A stretch of 64,000 nt of DNA, from the NCBI GenBank assembly GCA_964019155.1, contig OZ025240.1, positions 38,397,473 through 38,461,472 on the forward strand, given 5' to 3'. Shown here one piece after another: positions 48,364 through 59,865 of the stretch. Both the position numbers and the translations under genes were made by a program. The notes under the pieces were generated by a model. The model had not been told where the DNA came from and did no database searches. It saw only the letters and a list, made by a program, of their open reading frames with translations. The DNA is from Osedax fenrisi. Taxonomy: Eukaryota; Annelida; Polychaeta; Sabellida; Siboglinidae. Position 1 is the first letter of the stretch, and the number at the start of each line of letters is the position of its first letter.

Positions 48364-50046
48364 ATGTTTTCAAATTGTCGCAGTGTTAGAAACAAACTAC
48401 CTTATTTAGAGTTAATTCTTAGTTCTAACATGTATGATATTGTTTGTCTTGTTGAAACATTTCTAACAAATGTTGATACTGATGCTTTACTCCTTTTTGG
48501 TAATACTAACTATAAAATATATCGTAATGATAGGAAATCTCATTCAGGTGGTGTAGCGATAATCTGCAAATCTAATTTAAATCCAATTCAATTATATTTC
48601 AATAATTTTAATAATATTGAGCATATTACTCTTGTACTACATTCTACTAAAAATATAAGATTATCTTGTATTTATCGTCCACCTTCAACTGATTTTAACA
48701 CTCATAAATCGATTTGTAAATTTTTATTTGCACTATGTGATACAATTTTACCTACTATTATTGTAGGAGATTTCAACTTACCTCTTTATAATTGGAATGA
48801 TAATACATTTCCTAATTACCCATCAACATATTGCGAATTTGAAAATAGTCTATGTCAAAACTCACTCATTCAATTAATTACTTTTCCAACTCGTAATAAT
48901 AATTTGCTGGATTTATTACTAACCAATAATCCTATGATTATTTCGAAAATTAATGAATGTCCCCCTTTTGGATTTGGTAAATATATTAGTGACCATATAT
49001 CATTTTCATTTTCTCTACCTTTCCAAGCTAATTTAAAAATAAATCAAAAAGTTGGGCTAAATTTTAGAAAGTCTAATTTATATAGTATACATCAATCCCT
49101 TTCTTCTATTGATTGGAATTTATTATTATCCAATTCAACAGATATTAATAATATGTTTAATATTTTTTATAATACTTTATATAATATTATTAATGATAAT
49201 GTTCCAGCTTATAAACATATCAAAAATAAAAAAACGTATCCAAAATATATTCTACGTTTAAAAGTAAAATGTTTAAAATATTATAAAACTAGATTAGATT
49301 CACATAATAATTTTATAAATTGGAAAAATATTAAAAAATTATTAGATTATAACATTAAAAAATTAACTATCGATAGAGAAAAATTAATGTTATCATCTAA
49401 TGACAAATCACGATTTTATAATTATATTAATTCAAGATGTTCCTCTTTTTCCACTATAGGTCCCATTAAATCAGACGATAATACATATATTTTTTCAGAT
49501 ACAGTTAAATCTAATATACTCAATAATCAATTTTCTTCTGTATTTATTAATGATAATGATAATATTCCTCATTTATCTCCACCTAAACATAATTCAACTA
49601 TAAATAACTTTTTATTCTATAGGCATAACATAAGAAAGCATCTAATAAATCTCTCACTATCATGTACATTGCCACCAGATAATATCCCTTCAATATTTTT
49701 CAAACAATTCTCATATGAACTATCTATTCCACTTACGATATTATTTAATAAAACTTTATCAGCTGGTGTATGTCCTGACATGTGGAAAGTAAGTTATATA
49801 GTTCCGATATTCAAAAAAGGTGACCCTTCAAATAGAGAAAACTATAGGCCGATTTCAATTACCTCAATTATGTCTAGAGTATTCGAGCGTATATTAGTTG
49901 AGGACATTAATTTTTATCTAGAACGTAACTCATTAATTACTGATTCTCAATTTGGATTCCGTCATAAAAAATCTGTTGAACTGCAACTATTAAATTGTTA
50001 TACTAAATGGATTACTGCAATTGATAAAGGAAGTTTTATATCTTGA
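48364..50046 (+). CDS. LINE ORF2, endonuclease and first half of reverse transcriptase
   Basis: 560 residues. The N-terminus MFSNCRSVRNKLPYLELIL, with VCLVETFL, HSGGVAIICK, CIYRPPS, IIVGDFNLP and SDHISFSF, gives the motif series of an apurinic-type (EEP) endonuclease with catalytic Glu, Asp and His in place. Reverse transcriptase blocks follow: VPIFKKGDPSNRENYRPISI, then QFGFRHKKSVELQLL. The frame ends at a TGA just before the catalytic block YLDYAKAFDKVSH, which continues in another frame at 50021. A single-base loss near 50028 would explain this. Otherwise well preserved, so relatively young. Confidence 0.88.
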   Translation: MFSNCRSVRNKLPYLELILSSNMYDIVCLVETFLTNVDTDALLLFGNTNYKIYRNDRKSHSGGVAIICKSNLNPIQLYFNNFNNIEHITLVLHSTKNIRLSCIYRPPSTDFNTHKSICKFLFALCDTILPTIIVGDFNLPLYNWNDNTFPNYPSTYCEFENSLCQNSLIQLITFPTRNNNLLDLLLTNNPMIISKINECPPFGFGKYISDHISFSFSLPFQANLKINQKVGLNFRKSNLYSIHQSLSSIDWNLLLSNSTDINNMFNIFYNTLYNIINDNVPAYKHIKNKKTYPKYILRLKVKCLKYYKTRLDSHNNFINWKNIKKLLDYNIKKLTIDREKLMLSSNDKSRFYNYINSRCSSFSTIGPIKSDDNTYIFSDTVKSNILNNQFSSVFINDNDNIPHLSPPKHNSTINNFLFYRHNIRKHLINLSLSCTLPPDNIPSIFFKQFSYELSIPLTILFNKTLSAGVCPDMWKVSYIVPIFKKGDPSNRENYRPISITSIMSRVFERILVEDINFYLERNSLITDSQFGFRHKKSVELQLLNCYTKWITAIDKGSFIS

Positions 50047-51127
50047 CTATGCTAAAGCTTTTGATAAGGTCTCTCATAGTAAATTACTTGTCAAATTAAC
50101 TAATTTAGGTATATGTGGTAACATACATTCTTGGATAAGTAGTTTTCTATCTGGTAGATCTCAAAGAGTAAGAGTTAACAATCAAATGTCTGATACAGTT
50201 AAAATAATATCTGGTGTTCCACAAGGATCTGTAATAGGGCCTTTACTCTTTCTAATATATATCAATGATTTAGTCGAAGTGATTGATAAAGATATATCCA
50301 TTAATCTTTTCGCGGATGACACTAAATTGAGTTTTATATCCAATGACATAGATCATAGATATAAATTACAACATAATATTGATAAATTTTATGAATGGTC
50401 TAATTCTTGGCAATTAGAAAACGCTGCAAAAAAATCAGCTGCTCTTACATTAGGTAATACTAATAAACCATTGTATACTATAAATAATGTTTCAATAGTA
50501 AACTGTAGATCGTATCGTGATCTTGGTATCAAATTTGATCCATCATTACATTTCTCTGAACATATTGGTGTGTGCTGTACAAGTGCATATTGTGTTATCA
50601 ATCGTATATTTCGCTGTTTCATTACTAATAATATGCCAGCTATTAGAAAAGCATATATATCATATGCTAGACCCCACCTTGAATATGCGTCGACAGTCTG
50701 GAATCCGGGATTAGATGCCAGGACATTCAAAGGACTGAAGATAAAACTAGAGAAGGTCCAAAAATTCTTTACGAGAAGATTAATCGAGAGATGCGGTTTA
50801 CCTTATAAACCTTATAATGAAAGATTAATATACCTAAATCTAGATTCTCTAGAAATCAGAATAACTAGATTTGATCTTGTTATGGTATATAAGCTATTTA
50901 ACGGATTGCTATCTATGAATACATCATCTATTATTAATATCAAAAAGACCAGCTATAATACCAGAGGCCATTCTCTGCAAATTAGTATGAATACATGTAA
51001 ACTAAATGTAAAAAAAAATCTACTAAATAATCGAATAGCTAAAATTTGGAATGGTCTTGATGAACATATTGTATTAGCAAATAGTTTATATACCTTTAAA
51101 AATCATATTAAAAAAATTATAACTTAA
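50021..51127 (+). CDS. LINE ORF2, second half of reverse transcriptase
   Basis: The frame picks up at VLYLDYAKAFDKVSH (first catalytic Asp) and continues with SGVPQGSVIGPLLFLIYIND and LFADDTKLSF (FADD, second and third Asp), then the thumb region and a C-terminal segment typical of CR1/Jockey LINEs (YARPHLEYASTVWNPG and RRLIERCGLPYKPYNERL). It ends in TAA. The overlap with the upstream frame shows a frameshift rather than two natural ORFs. Confidence 0.88.
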   Translation: MIKEVLYLDYAKAFDKVSHSKLLVKLTNLGICGNIHSWISSFLSGRSQRVRVNNQMSDTVKIISGVPQGSVIGPLLFLIYINDLVEVIDKDISINLFADDTKLSFISNDIDHRYKLQHNIDKFYEWSNSWQLENAAKKSAALTLGNTNKPLYTINNVSIVNCRSYRDLGIKFDPSLHFSEHIGVCCTSAYCVINRIFRCFITNNMPAIRKAYISYARPHLEYASTVWNPGLDARTFKGLKIKLEKVQKFFTRRLIERCGLPYKPYNERLIYLNLDSLEIRITRFDLVMVYKLFNGLLSMNTSSIINIKKTSYNTRGHSLQISMNTCKLNVKKNLLNNRIAKIWNGLDEHIVLANSLYTFKNHIKKIIT

Positions 51128-51931
51128 TATTTATTTATACATATATATAAGTATATATATATATAATTTTATAAATTATTAATTTTAATTATTAATTGTT
51201 TTTATCACCGGCACATGTGATACGTTTTTAATTTACTATTGTTATTTTTATATGTGTACTATCTACGTTTTGTTGTCGTTTTGTGAATTTATCACTACAT
51301 ATTGTTAATTATTACTAAATCGAACTTGAAAAATTCATAATAAATATTCATTCAATTCAATTCAATTCAATTCAACACCTACTATCAATTAATTTACACA
51401 TTATTTATAAATTACTGGTAACTATACATTTTGCATATCATCACAAAACACCAACATACCTCGCGAAATTAATAAAGCCATATTCAAGTCTCAGAGTACA
51501 GAGAACACATAATCTACATCAAATTAAAAATATATTAATATTATAAATAAAATAGCCACCTATCAATACATATAATTAATATTATGTCACATGAAATAGG
51601 AAACATTAATAAAAATATGGATAATATATAAAAATTATGTTTAAAATATAACTTCCAAAAAGCATCATTTCGGCTCGATTATGTTTTGTAAGAGTCTCAT
51701 CTCGGCTCGGGATCGTTTGACTAGAGTCTCGGCTCGTTTGACTAAAGTCTTGGCTCGGCTTGGGATCGTTTAGCTAAAGTCTCGGTTTGGCTCGGACTCG
51801 TTTGGCTAGAGTCTCGGCTCGGCATGGGCTCGTTTTTTTTCCGAAAATGAAAGTCTCGGCTCGGCATCAAAAACCAATAGTATCGGCTCGGCATCTAAAG
51901 CTCGGCATCATTTACATCCCTAGTATCTACT

Positions 51932-52588
51932 AAGACAATTATTTAAACAGATACATTTTATAAATAATATAACATTTGGTCATTATATTTATTTTATATC
52001 AATATTTTATAATATCATTTTATAAATTAATTTTAATATATATATATTTTGTAATAAAATATCTTTTGTAAATATTGAAATTAATTCATTGTTAAAAATT
52101 ATGATATATCAATTATAGTGATTTATTCTCAAAAACCATTATATATATTTATTGAAAACAAAGACATTATTTTGATAATATATTTTGTATAATAATTGAT
52201 TTATTATTCAAAATTATATATTATATATAAGAGATAAAATATATATATAAAAGATAAAATAATTTTAATAAATATGATAATTCTAAATAATAATAATTAA
52301 TAATATATAATTAATTTTTTGAATATTTGATAATTTACTATATTCATGTTTAACATTCGAAAGTTAAGGTCGCTGAATATTTTTAGTTTAAAAATAGTAT
52401 ATTGTAATAATGTATATTTCTCTATAGTCTGTAATGGCTCATAGTATAATGTAAGATGAAATAAACGCTGGTACACTAAAATATTCATCGTGGGCATCAT
52501 TAAATGTCAATACATATCAACAAATGTATTCTAGATCATATATTGAAGAACACGTTATAAGGTGTAAATATTGAATATGTCATTTTAA
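51932..52588. other. AT-rich interior of the outer element
   Basis: No coding frame. A minus-strand frame at 52297-52500 has no recognisable motif. Confidence 0.45.
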
Positions 52589-53012
52589 AGGAGGTATCCC
52601 ACTAGCAGTATTTCCGGAAATAATGTCCTGAAATATTTTTAGAAAGTTATTTTCTAGCAAGTTAACTACAATTTTAGTGGGTTACCCTCTTACTTTCCGG
52701 CAACTTTCCGGAAAAATAGTAACTTTAAAAGGGGTATCCCACTACAAATTACTAGAAAATCACTTTCTATATAAAATTTCCTGACATTATTTCCGTATAA
52801 AGGGGGTATCCCATAACAAGATTTTCCTGCAACTTACCGGAAATATTGTAACTTTAAAACCATTTTCTATCAAGTTGTAATGAGATACTCTATAAAGTTA
52901 TTATATTTCAGGCAAGTTGCCGGAAAGTATGGGGGTTTCCCAGTAAAATTATAGTTAACTTTATAGAAAATAGTTTTAAAGTTAAAATACTTGTACCTAT
53001 TGGGATGCCCTC
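52589..53012. mobile_element. TTAA-flanked MITE with reiterated GGTATCCCA
   Basis: TTAA at 52585-52588 and 53013-53016 flank ends AGGAGGTATCCCACTA and (other strand) GAGGGCATCCCAATAGG. The terminal motif recurs internally as AGGGGTATCCCACTA (about 52735) and GGGGGTATCCCATAA (about 52802), mixed with TTTCCGG(A/C)AA words. It looks composite, as if built from several terminal pieces. Confidence 0.75.
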
Positions 53013-53093
53013 TTAATGTTCCTTGATATGTACTTTCAAATCAACATCGATGAATATATATTTATATATATAATTATAAATATATATTATATC

Positions 53094-53097
<4 letters not shown>

Positions 53098-53152
<55 letters not shown>

Positions 53153-53172
53153 TATATATATATATATATATT
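53098..53172. repeat. (TA)n microsatellite
   Basis: Two TA runs split by TTATTT, inside the outer element. Confidence 0.95.
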
Positions 53173-53339
53173 ATTTATATCTATATAATATATTTGTATC
53201 TACTAAGAAAATAATGTATTTGTAATTGTATCTACTATGATTTTTTTTAAAGTAATTGTAGTAGTATATATTATAAGAAAAAAGTGTGTAATTGTAATTG
53301 TATCTACTATACATTTTTTGAGTATCGTGCCCAGCTCTG

Positions 53340-54474
53340 TATATATGTATATATTCTATAGAATACTTTATTATAATTCGATATTGATCAAATCAAACTT
53401 TCTGGAATACCTCTGCAGACTTGTACTTATGCGTACGCCGTACGTTGTGCGTATCTTGATGTTCAAGGCAATGGTTGTATTCAGTTGTCATGGTATTATT
53501 GTTTCAGTAACGGGGATCGACACATAGGGGAGAGTTGACAAACTTTAACCAATATTCACAATAACTTATACTACATCTAAATGTTATAACATTAAATATA
53601 ATTGTATACAATTAGTCATAATATATAGTCATTAATATATTTTGTATTTAATAATTAATAAATAGGATATTTTTTCGAAATATTTTTTATAAAATTATCA
53701 CAAAATTTAAAAATAGTTCATGCCTCCCCAAAAAATGGGGTTTTTTTATGTGCATCATTAATTGAGTGTATAATTATTTGTAAATATATAATTGTATGCT
53801 ACATTTCATTTTATAATTAAATTAATATTTTTCAATTAATGAAATTATAACAAAATGTAATTCATATTAATTCAAAGAATTGTATAGTATTACATGTTCA
53901 CTATAAAATGAATATTAAATAATTTGTATATAAATGCTTAATAATTATATATGATAATTCTATAGAATCAACATTAAATAAACATTAGTCATGATACATG
54001 ATTTTACTACACATAAAGAAGCATGGATTTAATATATCCTCATTACCTCTATATTTACGTCAATATATATATATTAATATGATATTGTTGTTTTCTATAT
54101 ATTAATATCATAGTTAATATACAATATACGCATATATATTATAATATATAATATAAATTATAAATATATAATCAATATTATTTTATTTTTACTTTTATAT
54201 TTATGTAAAAGTAATTCTAAAATTATTTTTCATTTAGTCTAACTCTTGAGATTATTTGCAGAATGTGATGTCATGTAATAAACCTGTCTATTATTGGATT
54301 ACTAGTAATAGGTACTCGTATCATAATAAATTCATATATTGATTTAGGATATATATATATATATATATATATATGATGATGATGATGATGATGGTTTATT
54401 ATACACAAATATATATATATATAATAGCGAGCGCTATTCTCGAATGTGTTTTAAGTAAACTCTAGTATGTTACT

Positions 54475-54480
<6 letters not shown>
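53340..54480. other. GPCR intron, AT-rich, one unpaired transposon end
   Basis: TAGGGGAGAGTTGACAAACT at 53526 resembles the GGGGAAA-type ends, but I found no right partner. A (GAT)n run lies at 54374-54391. The frame at 53237-53527 has no recognisable domain. Confidence 0.45.
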
Positions 54481-54514
<34 letters not shown>

Positions 54515-55743
54515 TAGTGCGTAGTTAATAGCATAACAATAAAAATGATATATACAGAATATTCTCTCGGTAAAAAGAATAAAATATAATCCAAATAAAA
54601 ACGAAAATAAAATGTGTTATAAATTATAATATATAAGTTAAATAAACATATTACGTAATGTAATTTTTAAGTATATCGCTTCTTCGATATATGGTTGATT
54701 TCCGTATTTCGTCTGGAAGATTATTCCACGTAGATGCAGCCATATACCGAAAAGCCCTTCCGCCATGTTGTTTTCTGTTGATGGTAGGTAGCGTCAGTAA
54801 CTTAGAGTTAGAGTTTCTTAGTGGTCGTATACATTTTTTTAGATGTAGTAGGTCAGTTAAGTATGTTGGAGTATTTTTGTATAGAACAGTATGTATTAAT
54901 TTAGTAAGTCGTGTCTTAATTCGTAAGTCAATTGTTAAAATATTTAGAGAAGACATTAACGATGAAATAGAACATCTATCAAATTTCCTTTTATTAAAAA
55001 TAAGTCGAGTAGTAGATTTTATAATTCGGTCTAGTTGTAATAGTTGTAGTTTAGTTGAGTTAGTGAGTAAAGTAGAGCAGTAGTCAAGTCTGGAAAAAAT
55101 TAAAGCATTCGCTAATAGGTAGACTGTTTTAGATGGTAGAGATTTTCGTATTTTGCATAGTTGAATAAGGTGAGTAGTTGTTGATTTAGCTACTGAATTA
55201 ATATGTGTATTCATAGTTAAGTCATTTGTTAGAGTTACTCCTAAATATTTTGTTGAGTATTGTGGATATATTATAGTGTCATCTAAATATATCGTGGGAA
55301 AGTGAGATAATTTATTAGAAATGTTTAACAGTGTTGTTTTATTTGAGTTAAGAAATAAGTAATTAGTTGTCATCCAATTGCGTAAATCAATGATACAATT
55401 ATTTAAACGGGAATTATTTATTGGTGACATAATAATAATATCATCAGCATATAAATGATATATGATTTCAGGGTAATTTAGAAATATTCTAGATATTGGA
55501 GTGATATATAAGGAATACAGCAAGGGACCTAGTACAGTACCTTGTGGCACTCCAAATAAAAGCGGTTTATTGGGAGATATGGATTTGAGTTTTATGTTAT
55601 ATGTTCGGTTGGTAATGTAGTCTTTCAGTAGATTTAATGCATCGTTGTTAATGTTTAGTAGCTTTAGTCGGATTAAAAGTATATTGTGGTCAATATTAAT
55701 TAAGTCAATACAACATAATATGTTGTATTCATTAATATTACTT
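54481..55743 (-). pseudogene. 5'-truncated LINE, reverse transcriptase C-terminal half
   Basis: On the minus strand the frame reads IDHNILLIRLKLLNINNDAL, then GVPQGTVLGPLLYSLYI (55500-55560), IIYHLYADDIIIM (YADD intact), and a C-terminal region ending RAFRYMAASTWNNLPDEIR and a stop at 54651. It is open from about 55743 to 54651 without a break. Upstream it stops being LINE-like, so the copy is 5'-truncated, which is usual for LINEs. An (AAT)n run at 54481-54513 follows the 3' end and probably marks the tail. Related to CR1/L2-type elements; the EN domain and the first catalytic Asp region are missing or cut. Confidence 0.85.
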
Positions 55744-55819
55744 ACTAAAATTATAATATTTATTATTTAAAGTAAACATTTCTGACAATTTATAAAAGTC
55801 CTACTTATCTAGTATAAAA

Positions 55820-56014
55820 ATCATAAAAATGACTATAATATGTTTCCGACTTATAGAAAAGTCCGACTTATCCAATCCAACTTATCCGACTTATCCGATT
55901 AATTTAACATGGAACTATAGTTCTATAGTTACAAATCCAACCAAACCAACTATATGTGTCCGACTTATCGATAATTCCGACTTATCCGTAGTCCGACTTA
56001 CCGAGAGTTAACTG
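55820..56014. mobile_element. pogo/Tigger-like right end with TCCGACTTATC words
   Basis: The segment ends CTTACCGAGAGTTAACTG followed by TA; on the other strand this is CAGTTAACTCTCGGTAAG, a pogo/Tigger type end. Six or more TCCGACTTATC-like words precede it. The left end was not found, possibly removed by or beyond the LINE. Confidence 0.65.
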
Positions 56015-56409
56015 TATATGAACTATATAAATATGTATATATATAACCTATATCTTATAATACAATCAGGTTAGCAACAATAGCTGATAAATATCGCTGT
56101 TCAATTTCTAAATTTCTAAATATTCCCCTTATAGACTGAATAATTATTTTAGAAAATAAACAAATTTGTCATCAACACTATATTGTGATTATTAATAGTA
56201 TTTGTAATTATTACATCAATATGTTATATTACTATGTAAATAATGACTTAATTTTTTGATAAAATATTATATTTATTAATCAACATTATATAAATGAACT
56301 AATGAATAATGTATCTTAATTTATATATTATTTTCCCAAACTATCGGATATAATATGTATTTATATTAATATATATATATGTATATATAATATATGTATA
56401 TATATATAA

Positions 56410-56453
<44 letters not shown>

Positions 56454-56539
56454 GTGTTATACACTGTCAACCCGATCACAATTGCGACCACCATTAAGAC
56501 CTCATCTATCAGCGAGGATATTGTATATATATCTATATA

Positions 56540-56596
<57 letters not shown>

Positions 56597-56675
56597 AGAT
56601 TAATTACTCGTGCAAAATATATATACAAATCTCATAAATATCAATATAGATATATGAGTAGCAGTATTTATATAA

Positions 56676-56742
<67 letters not shown>

Positions 56743-57031
56743 GCATATATATTTCTCTAATATATATGTATATACCTAAGAGATAAACCTAATTAGAGGT
56801 CGGTGTATTAATGCGAGGGAAGGTGTGATAATGCGGCCGAGCTATGACGTAATATTCGTTTCGATTGTGCGCGCGCTAGCGTAGGACAACGGCTAAATAA
56901 TAGCACAATTAGCGGATGGAAAAGACCTCCTCGCGAGTATTCAATCAAAAGCCAAGGTCGCTTGTAGGCCTTGCGAACGCAGCTATGCGGTGTATATGGT
57001 ATACACGTATAAGTACGTTATCTGGTGGTCA
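56015..57031. other. GPCR intron: (TA)n runs and a CpG-containing patch
   Basis: TA runs lie at about 56393-56446, 56545-56595 and 56682-56740. The patch 56795-57000 is balanced in composition (GCGCGCGCTAGCG, GTAATGCGGCCGAG), but no frame is convincing. Confidence 0.5.
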
Positions 57032-57110
57032 ATATTCACTATCTTCGTAATAAACTGATTTACGCAATGATAATGTTATCATTGCGTAAATCAGTTTATT
57101 ACGAAGATAG

Positions 57111-57117
<7 letters not shown>
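57032..57117. repeat. 86-bp perfect palindrome
   Basis: Arm ATATTCACTATCTTCGTAAT then AAACTGATTTACGCAATGAT, centre at 57074/57075, then the exact complement. It is followed directly by (TA)n. Confidence 0.9.
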
Positions 57118-57150
<33 letters not shown>

Positions 57151-57313
57151 TGTGTATGTGTCATTACGTAATATGTACGGTATTGGTTATGGATCAATCG
57201 TACATATTATATAACATTCAATACATAGAATTACATCGACTTAACTCGAAAATGTACGATACGCTCATGAATAAGTTATATGATATGTTTGAATTAAAGT
57301 CAGCGTATGACCA

Positions 57314-57363
57314 ATCGATGTAAATAAAAGTAATAAAAGTATAATACTTTTATTTACATCGAT
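57314..57363. repeat. Short inverted repeat, 18-bp arms
   Basis: ATCGATGTAAATAAAAGT and its exact complement are separated by 14 bases. Confidence 0.9.
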
Positions 57364-57379
57364 AGTATGACCTCAACTC

Positions 57380-57448
<69 letters not shown>

Positions 57449-57938
57449 TACTTAAGTCTTAATATATATTCGATGTTAAAACTGATGTACACACGTGAAT
57501 ATATTTTGGTTTTCCAATATATTGGATAGATGGACTATAGGTATAATTGTATATAGTAATACACACATATATGTGTATATATACATACGTATTTTATACA
57601 ATGTATAAGGTTTCTAATTGATAATTATACATCGCATAATCGAGAATACACGGCATAACCGGCACACCGGGCATTCATCTGCATACCTACGCGACGGTCA
57701 TGCGTAATTAGTAGCTACAGCGCCCCTAACGAGTGTTCGTCGAACTATGTTATCACACTTGGTAATGCGCGCATGCGTACACTATTAATACAATAACATT
57801 ACGTAGGGGGGGGGGGCTTCCGGAGGATGTGCAGAATTATTATCACGGAGAATACTCTAATTAATATGAATTAATTGTTTACGTTGAAATTACTTACTAT
57901 TTTTTAAAATTAATAATATTACATACGTAAATATATAT

Positions 57939-58002
<64 letters not shown>

Positions 58003-58239
58003 AGTGCATACATTAAATGTAAATATGAATTAATTAACTTAAAGTATAACGTCTATGAATTAGCCGCTGGGTATATCTTCAAAGTCATGTATTCGCAATA
58101 ATAACTGATGACGTCACGCCCGGTATGGCGAGCTTACTTCCGGTATTAGTGTACGCGCGATCCGCTACTAAAGTTCAAGTTAAGCCGATAACGCCTCCGC
58201 TATATTACCGCACGATATACCGCACGTAACAGTGGTGGC

Positions 58240-58280
<41 letters not shown>

Positions 58281-58677
58281 ATCTCTGGAGTAATATGGTT
58301 CTCGCATCAATACCGTTTTAATTTTACATCCGTCGATTTGTCGTTCGTTGATTGTATCCGCCAATCTGATGAAATATACGGATGAAACTACCATATATTT
58401 ATGTTGATGGAAGGAAAGTTAAAATCGATATTATCCTATATTTTATGGACAGAAAATAAATCTACGGATGAAAATCATTGATTTTCGTAACACTAGGTGT
58501 CCAAACATTATTTAAGTTGTTATATTTATATGATACAATATATAAAAATCGATGAGTGATTGGTGTGATTAGAAATATATGTACGTCCGTCGATTTAATA
58601 TATTTAAAATCGACGGACGGAATATTAAAAACGTTATTAATGTGAGCAGCCTTTAACACCTTTATTACGTCACACAG
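57364..58677. other. GPCR intron: microsatellites and mixed sequence
   Basis: Holds TA runs (about 57400-57442 and 57948-57996), a G-run (57806-57817), a (CA)n run at 58242-58278 and, near 58330-58620, repeated CCGTCGATTT words, some forming inverted pairs (CGTCCGTCGATTT with AAATCGACGGACG at 58584-58620). The frames here are not genes. Confidence 0.5.
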
Positions 58678-58799
58678 GTGGCTAACTTCATATTGCAGTG
58701 TCTGGCGCTGTCCGATGCCCTATTGTTGGTTATCTCTCTATTGTTGCTAAGCTTTGTCTACGCTCTGCCCAATTGTCTGTTAGTACAAAAGTCAAGGCG
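58678..58799 (+). CDS. GPCR exon with TM2
   Basis: 122 bases between a GTCACACAG acceptor (phase 0) and a GTAAGT donor (phase 2). It reads VANFILQCLALSDALLLVIS, then LLLLSFVYALPNCLLVQKSR. LALSD is the TM2 signature with the conserved sodium-site Asp of class A receptors. Base composition is balanced. The next exon restores Arg across the junction (CG|G). Confidence 0.9.
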
Positions 58800-59529
58800 G
58801 TAAGTTTGTATGACGTCATCTCTCTGTACAAAGTTACCGTACGTAATATAATAAGTACTATAATAGTACTATAATACGTACTGAAATAGTACGCGATTAA
58901 TATTATCTAATATGCTTTATATATTATCTTATATTCACTTGTATAATGTATGCTTAAACATACACAAATATATATTTTAATTAATATTTTTAATTTGTGT
59001 GAAATTATTATTAGATACTTTTCGTCGATATAAGCATTTGATCTATATATATATAGATAGTGGTCAATATCGTATATCATATATACTAGATATTTTATTA
59101 TTTTTTTTTATTCATACTTTTATGTATAACACCAACAAATGAAATAATTAAAATGGGATTTATTATAATCGATCCCATTTTAATGTCAACAAATAGTGAA
59201 TGTACATGTGTACACTGTACGACGTACAACGTACAACGTACGACGTACAGTGTACGTGTATAAACGCAGTGTTTTATACACTGTACATTATACGTGTGTG
59301 TGTGTGTAGTAAGTGGGTTGATTATGGTGAATCACGTGTACTGTAATAACACTCTATACAGCTATAGCTGATCTACCTCGAGGTCTAATATAGATTTGAT
59401 TAATATAAAATTAAAGATATGAACAGCTGTTGTTACCTAACACATTGACGGACGTCTATAGACGTCATATATGATAACTCCCTAATAGTATATCCTACTA
59501 TGCCATATAACCACCGTATATATATATAT

Positions 59530-59580
<51 letters not shown>

Positions 59581-59820
59581 ATATATACATAATATATACA
59601 TAATATATACATATATGCATACATTTGTATGCATTGTATGTAATATACATGCTATTAGTGACAAATTCCTTGCTATTAGAATCAAATGTGAATTATGCAT
59701 AATAATTCAGCATAGGTGTTAATTATATTTATATTATAATTATGTTTATTAGTTTATTTATTAATTAGTCGCATGTAAGACGCTCTCGATTACTCTCTCT
59801 CTTTCTATCTCTCTCTTTCT

Positions 59821-59865
<45 letters not shown>

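Larger units (their letters stand above)
47880..51375 (+). mobile_element. CR1/Jockey-like LINE inserted in the hAT element
   Basis: A plus-strand LINE with an endonuclease-reverse transcriptase frame and a 3' end made of ATTCA units (CATTCAATTCAATTCAATTC near 51350). Such short tandem tails are usual for CR1-type LINEs. The 5' edge is approximate, because no target duplication could be picked out. Confidence 0.75.
47378..51922. mobile_element. hAT-type element with perfect 8-bp duplication, containing a LINE
   Basis: Ends TAGGGATGTAAATGATGC on both strands form a perfect 18-base inverted repeat. GTATCTAC flanks both sides exactly (47370-47377 and 51923-51930). The left subterminal region (47400-47650) repeats GATGCAGTCTCAGTCTCGGT units; the right one (51660-51905) repeats GTCTCGGCTCGG with ATCGTTTGACTA. 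No hAT transposase remains; the middle is a plus-strand LINE. Confidence 0.92.
47222..53339. mobile_element. Outer element holding the 47378 hAT element
   Basis: Left end CAAAATCTGGGCAGTATC and right end (other strand) CAGAGCTGGGCACGATAC resemble each other. Between them, outside the inner insertions, the word GTATCTACTA or its variants recurs near both ends (47237-47377, 51923-51945, 53195-53315). The inner hAT element split one of these words. The target duplication of the outer element is not clear, and its left edge coincides with the end of the 2-kb inverted repeat. Confidence 0.5.

Noticed and set aside
54691..55083. 130-residue plus-strand frame
   Set aside because: Antisense shadow of the minus-strand LINE reverse transcriptase with YADD.
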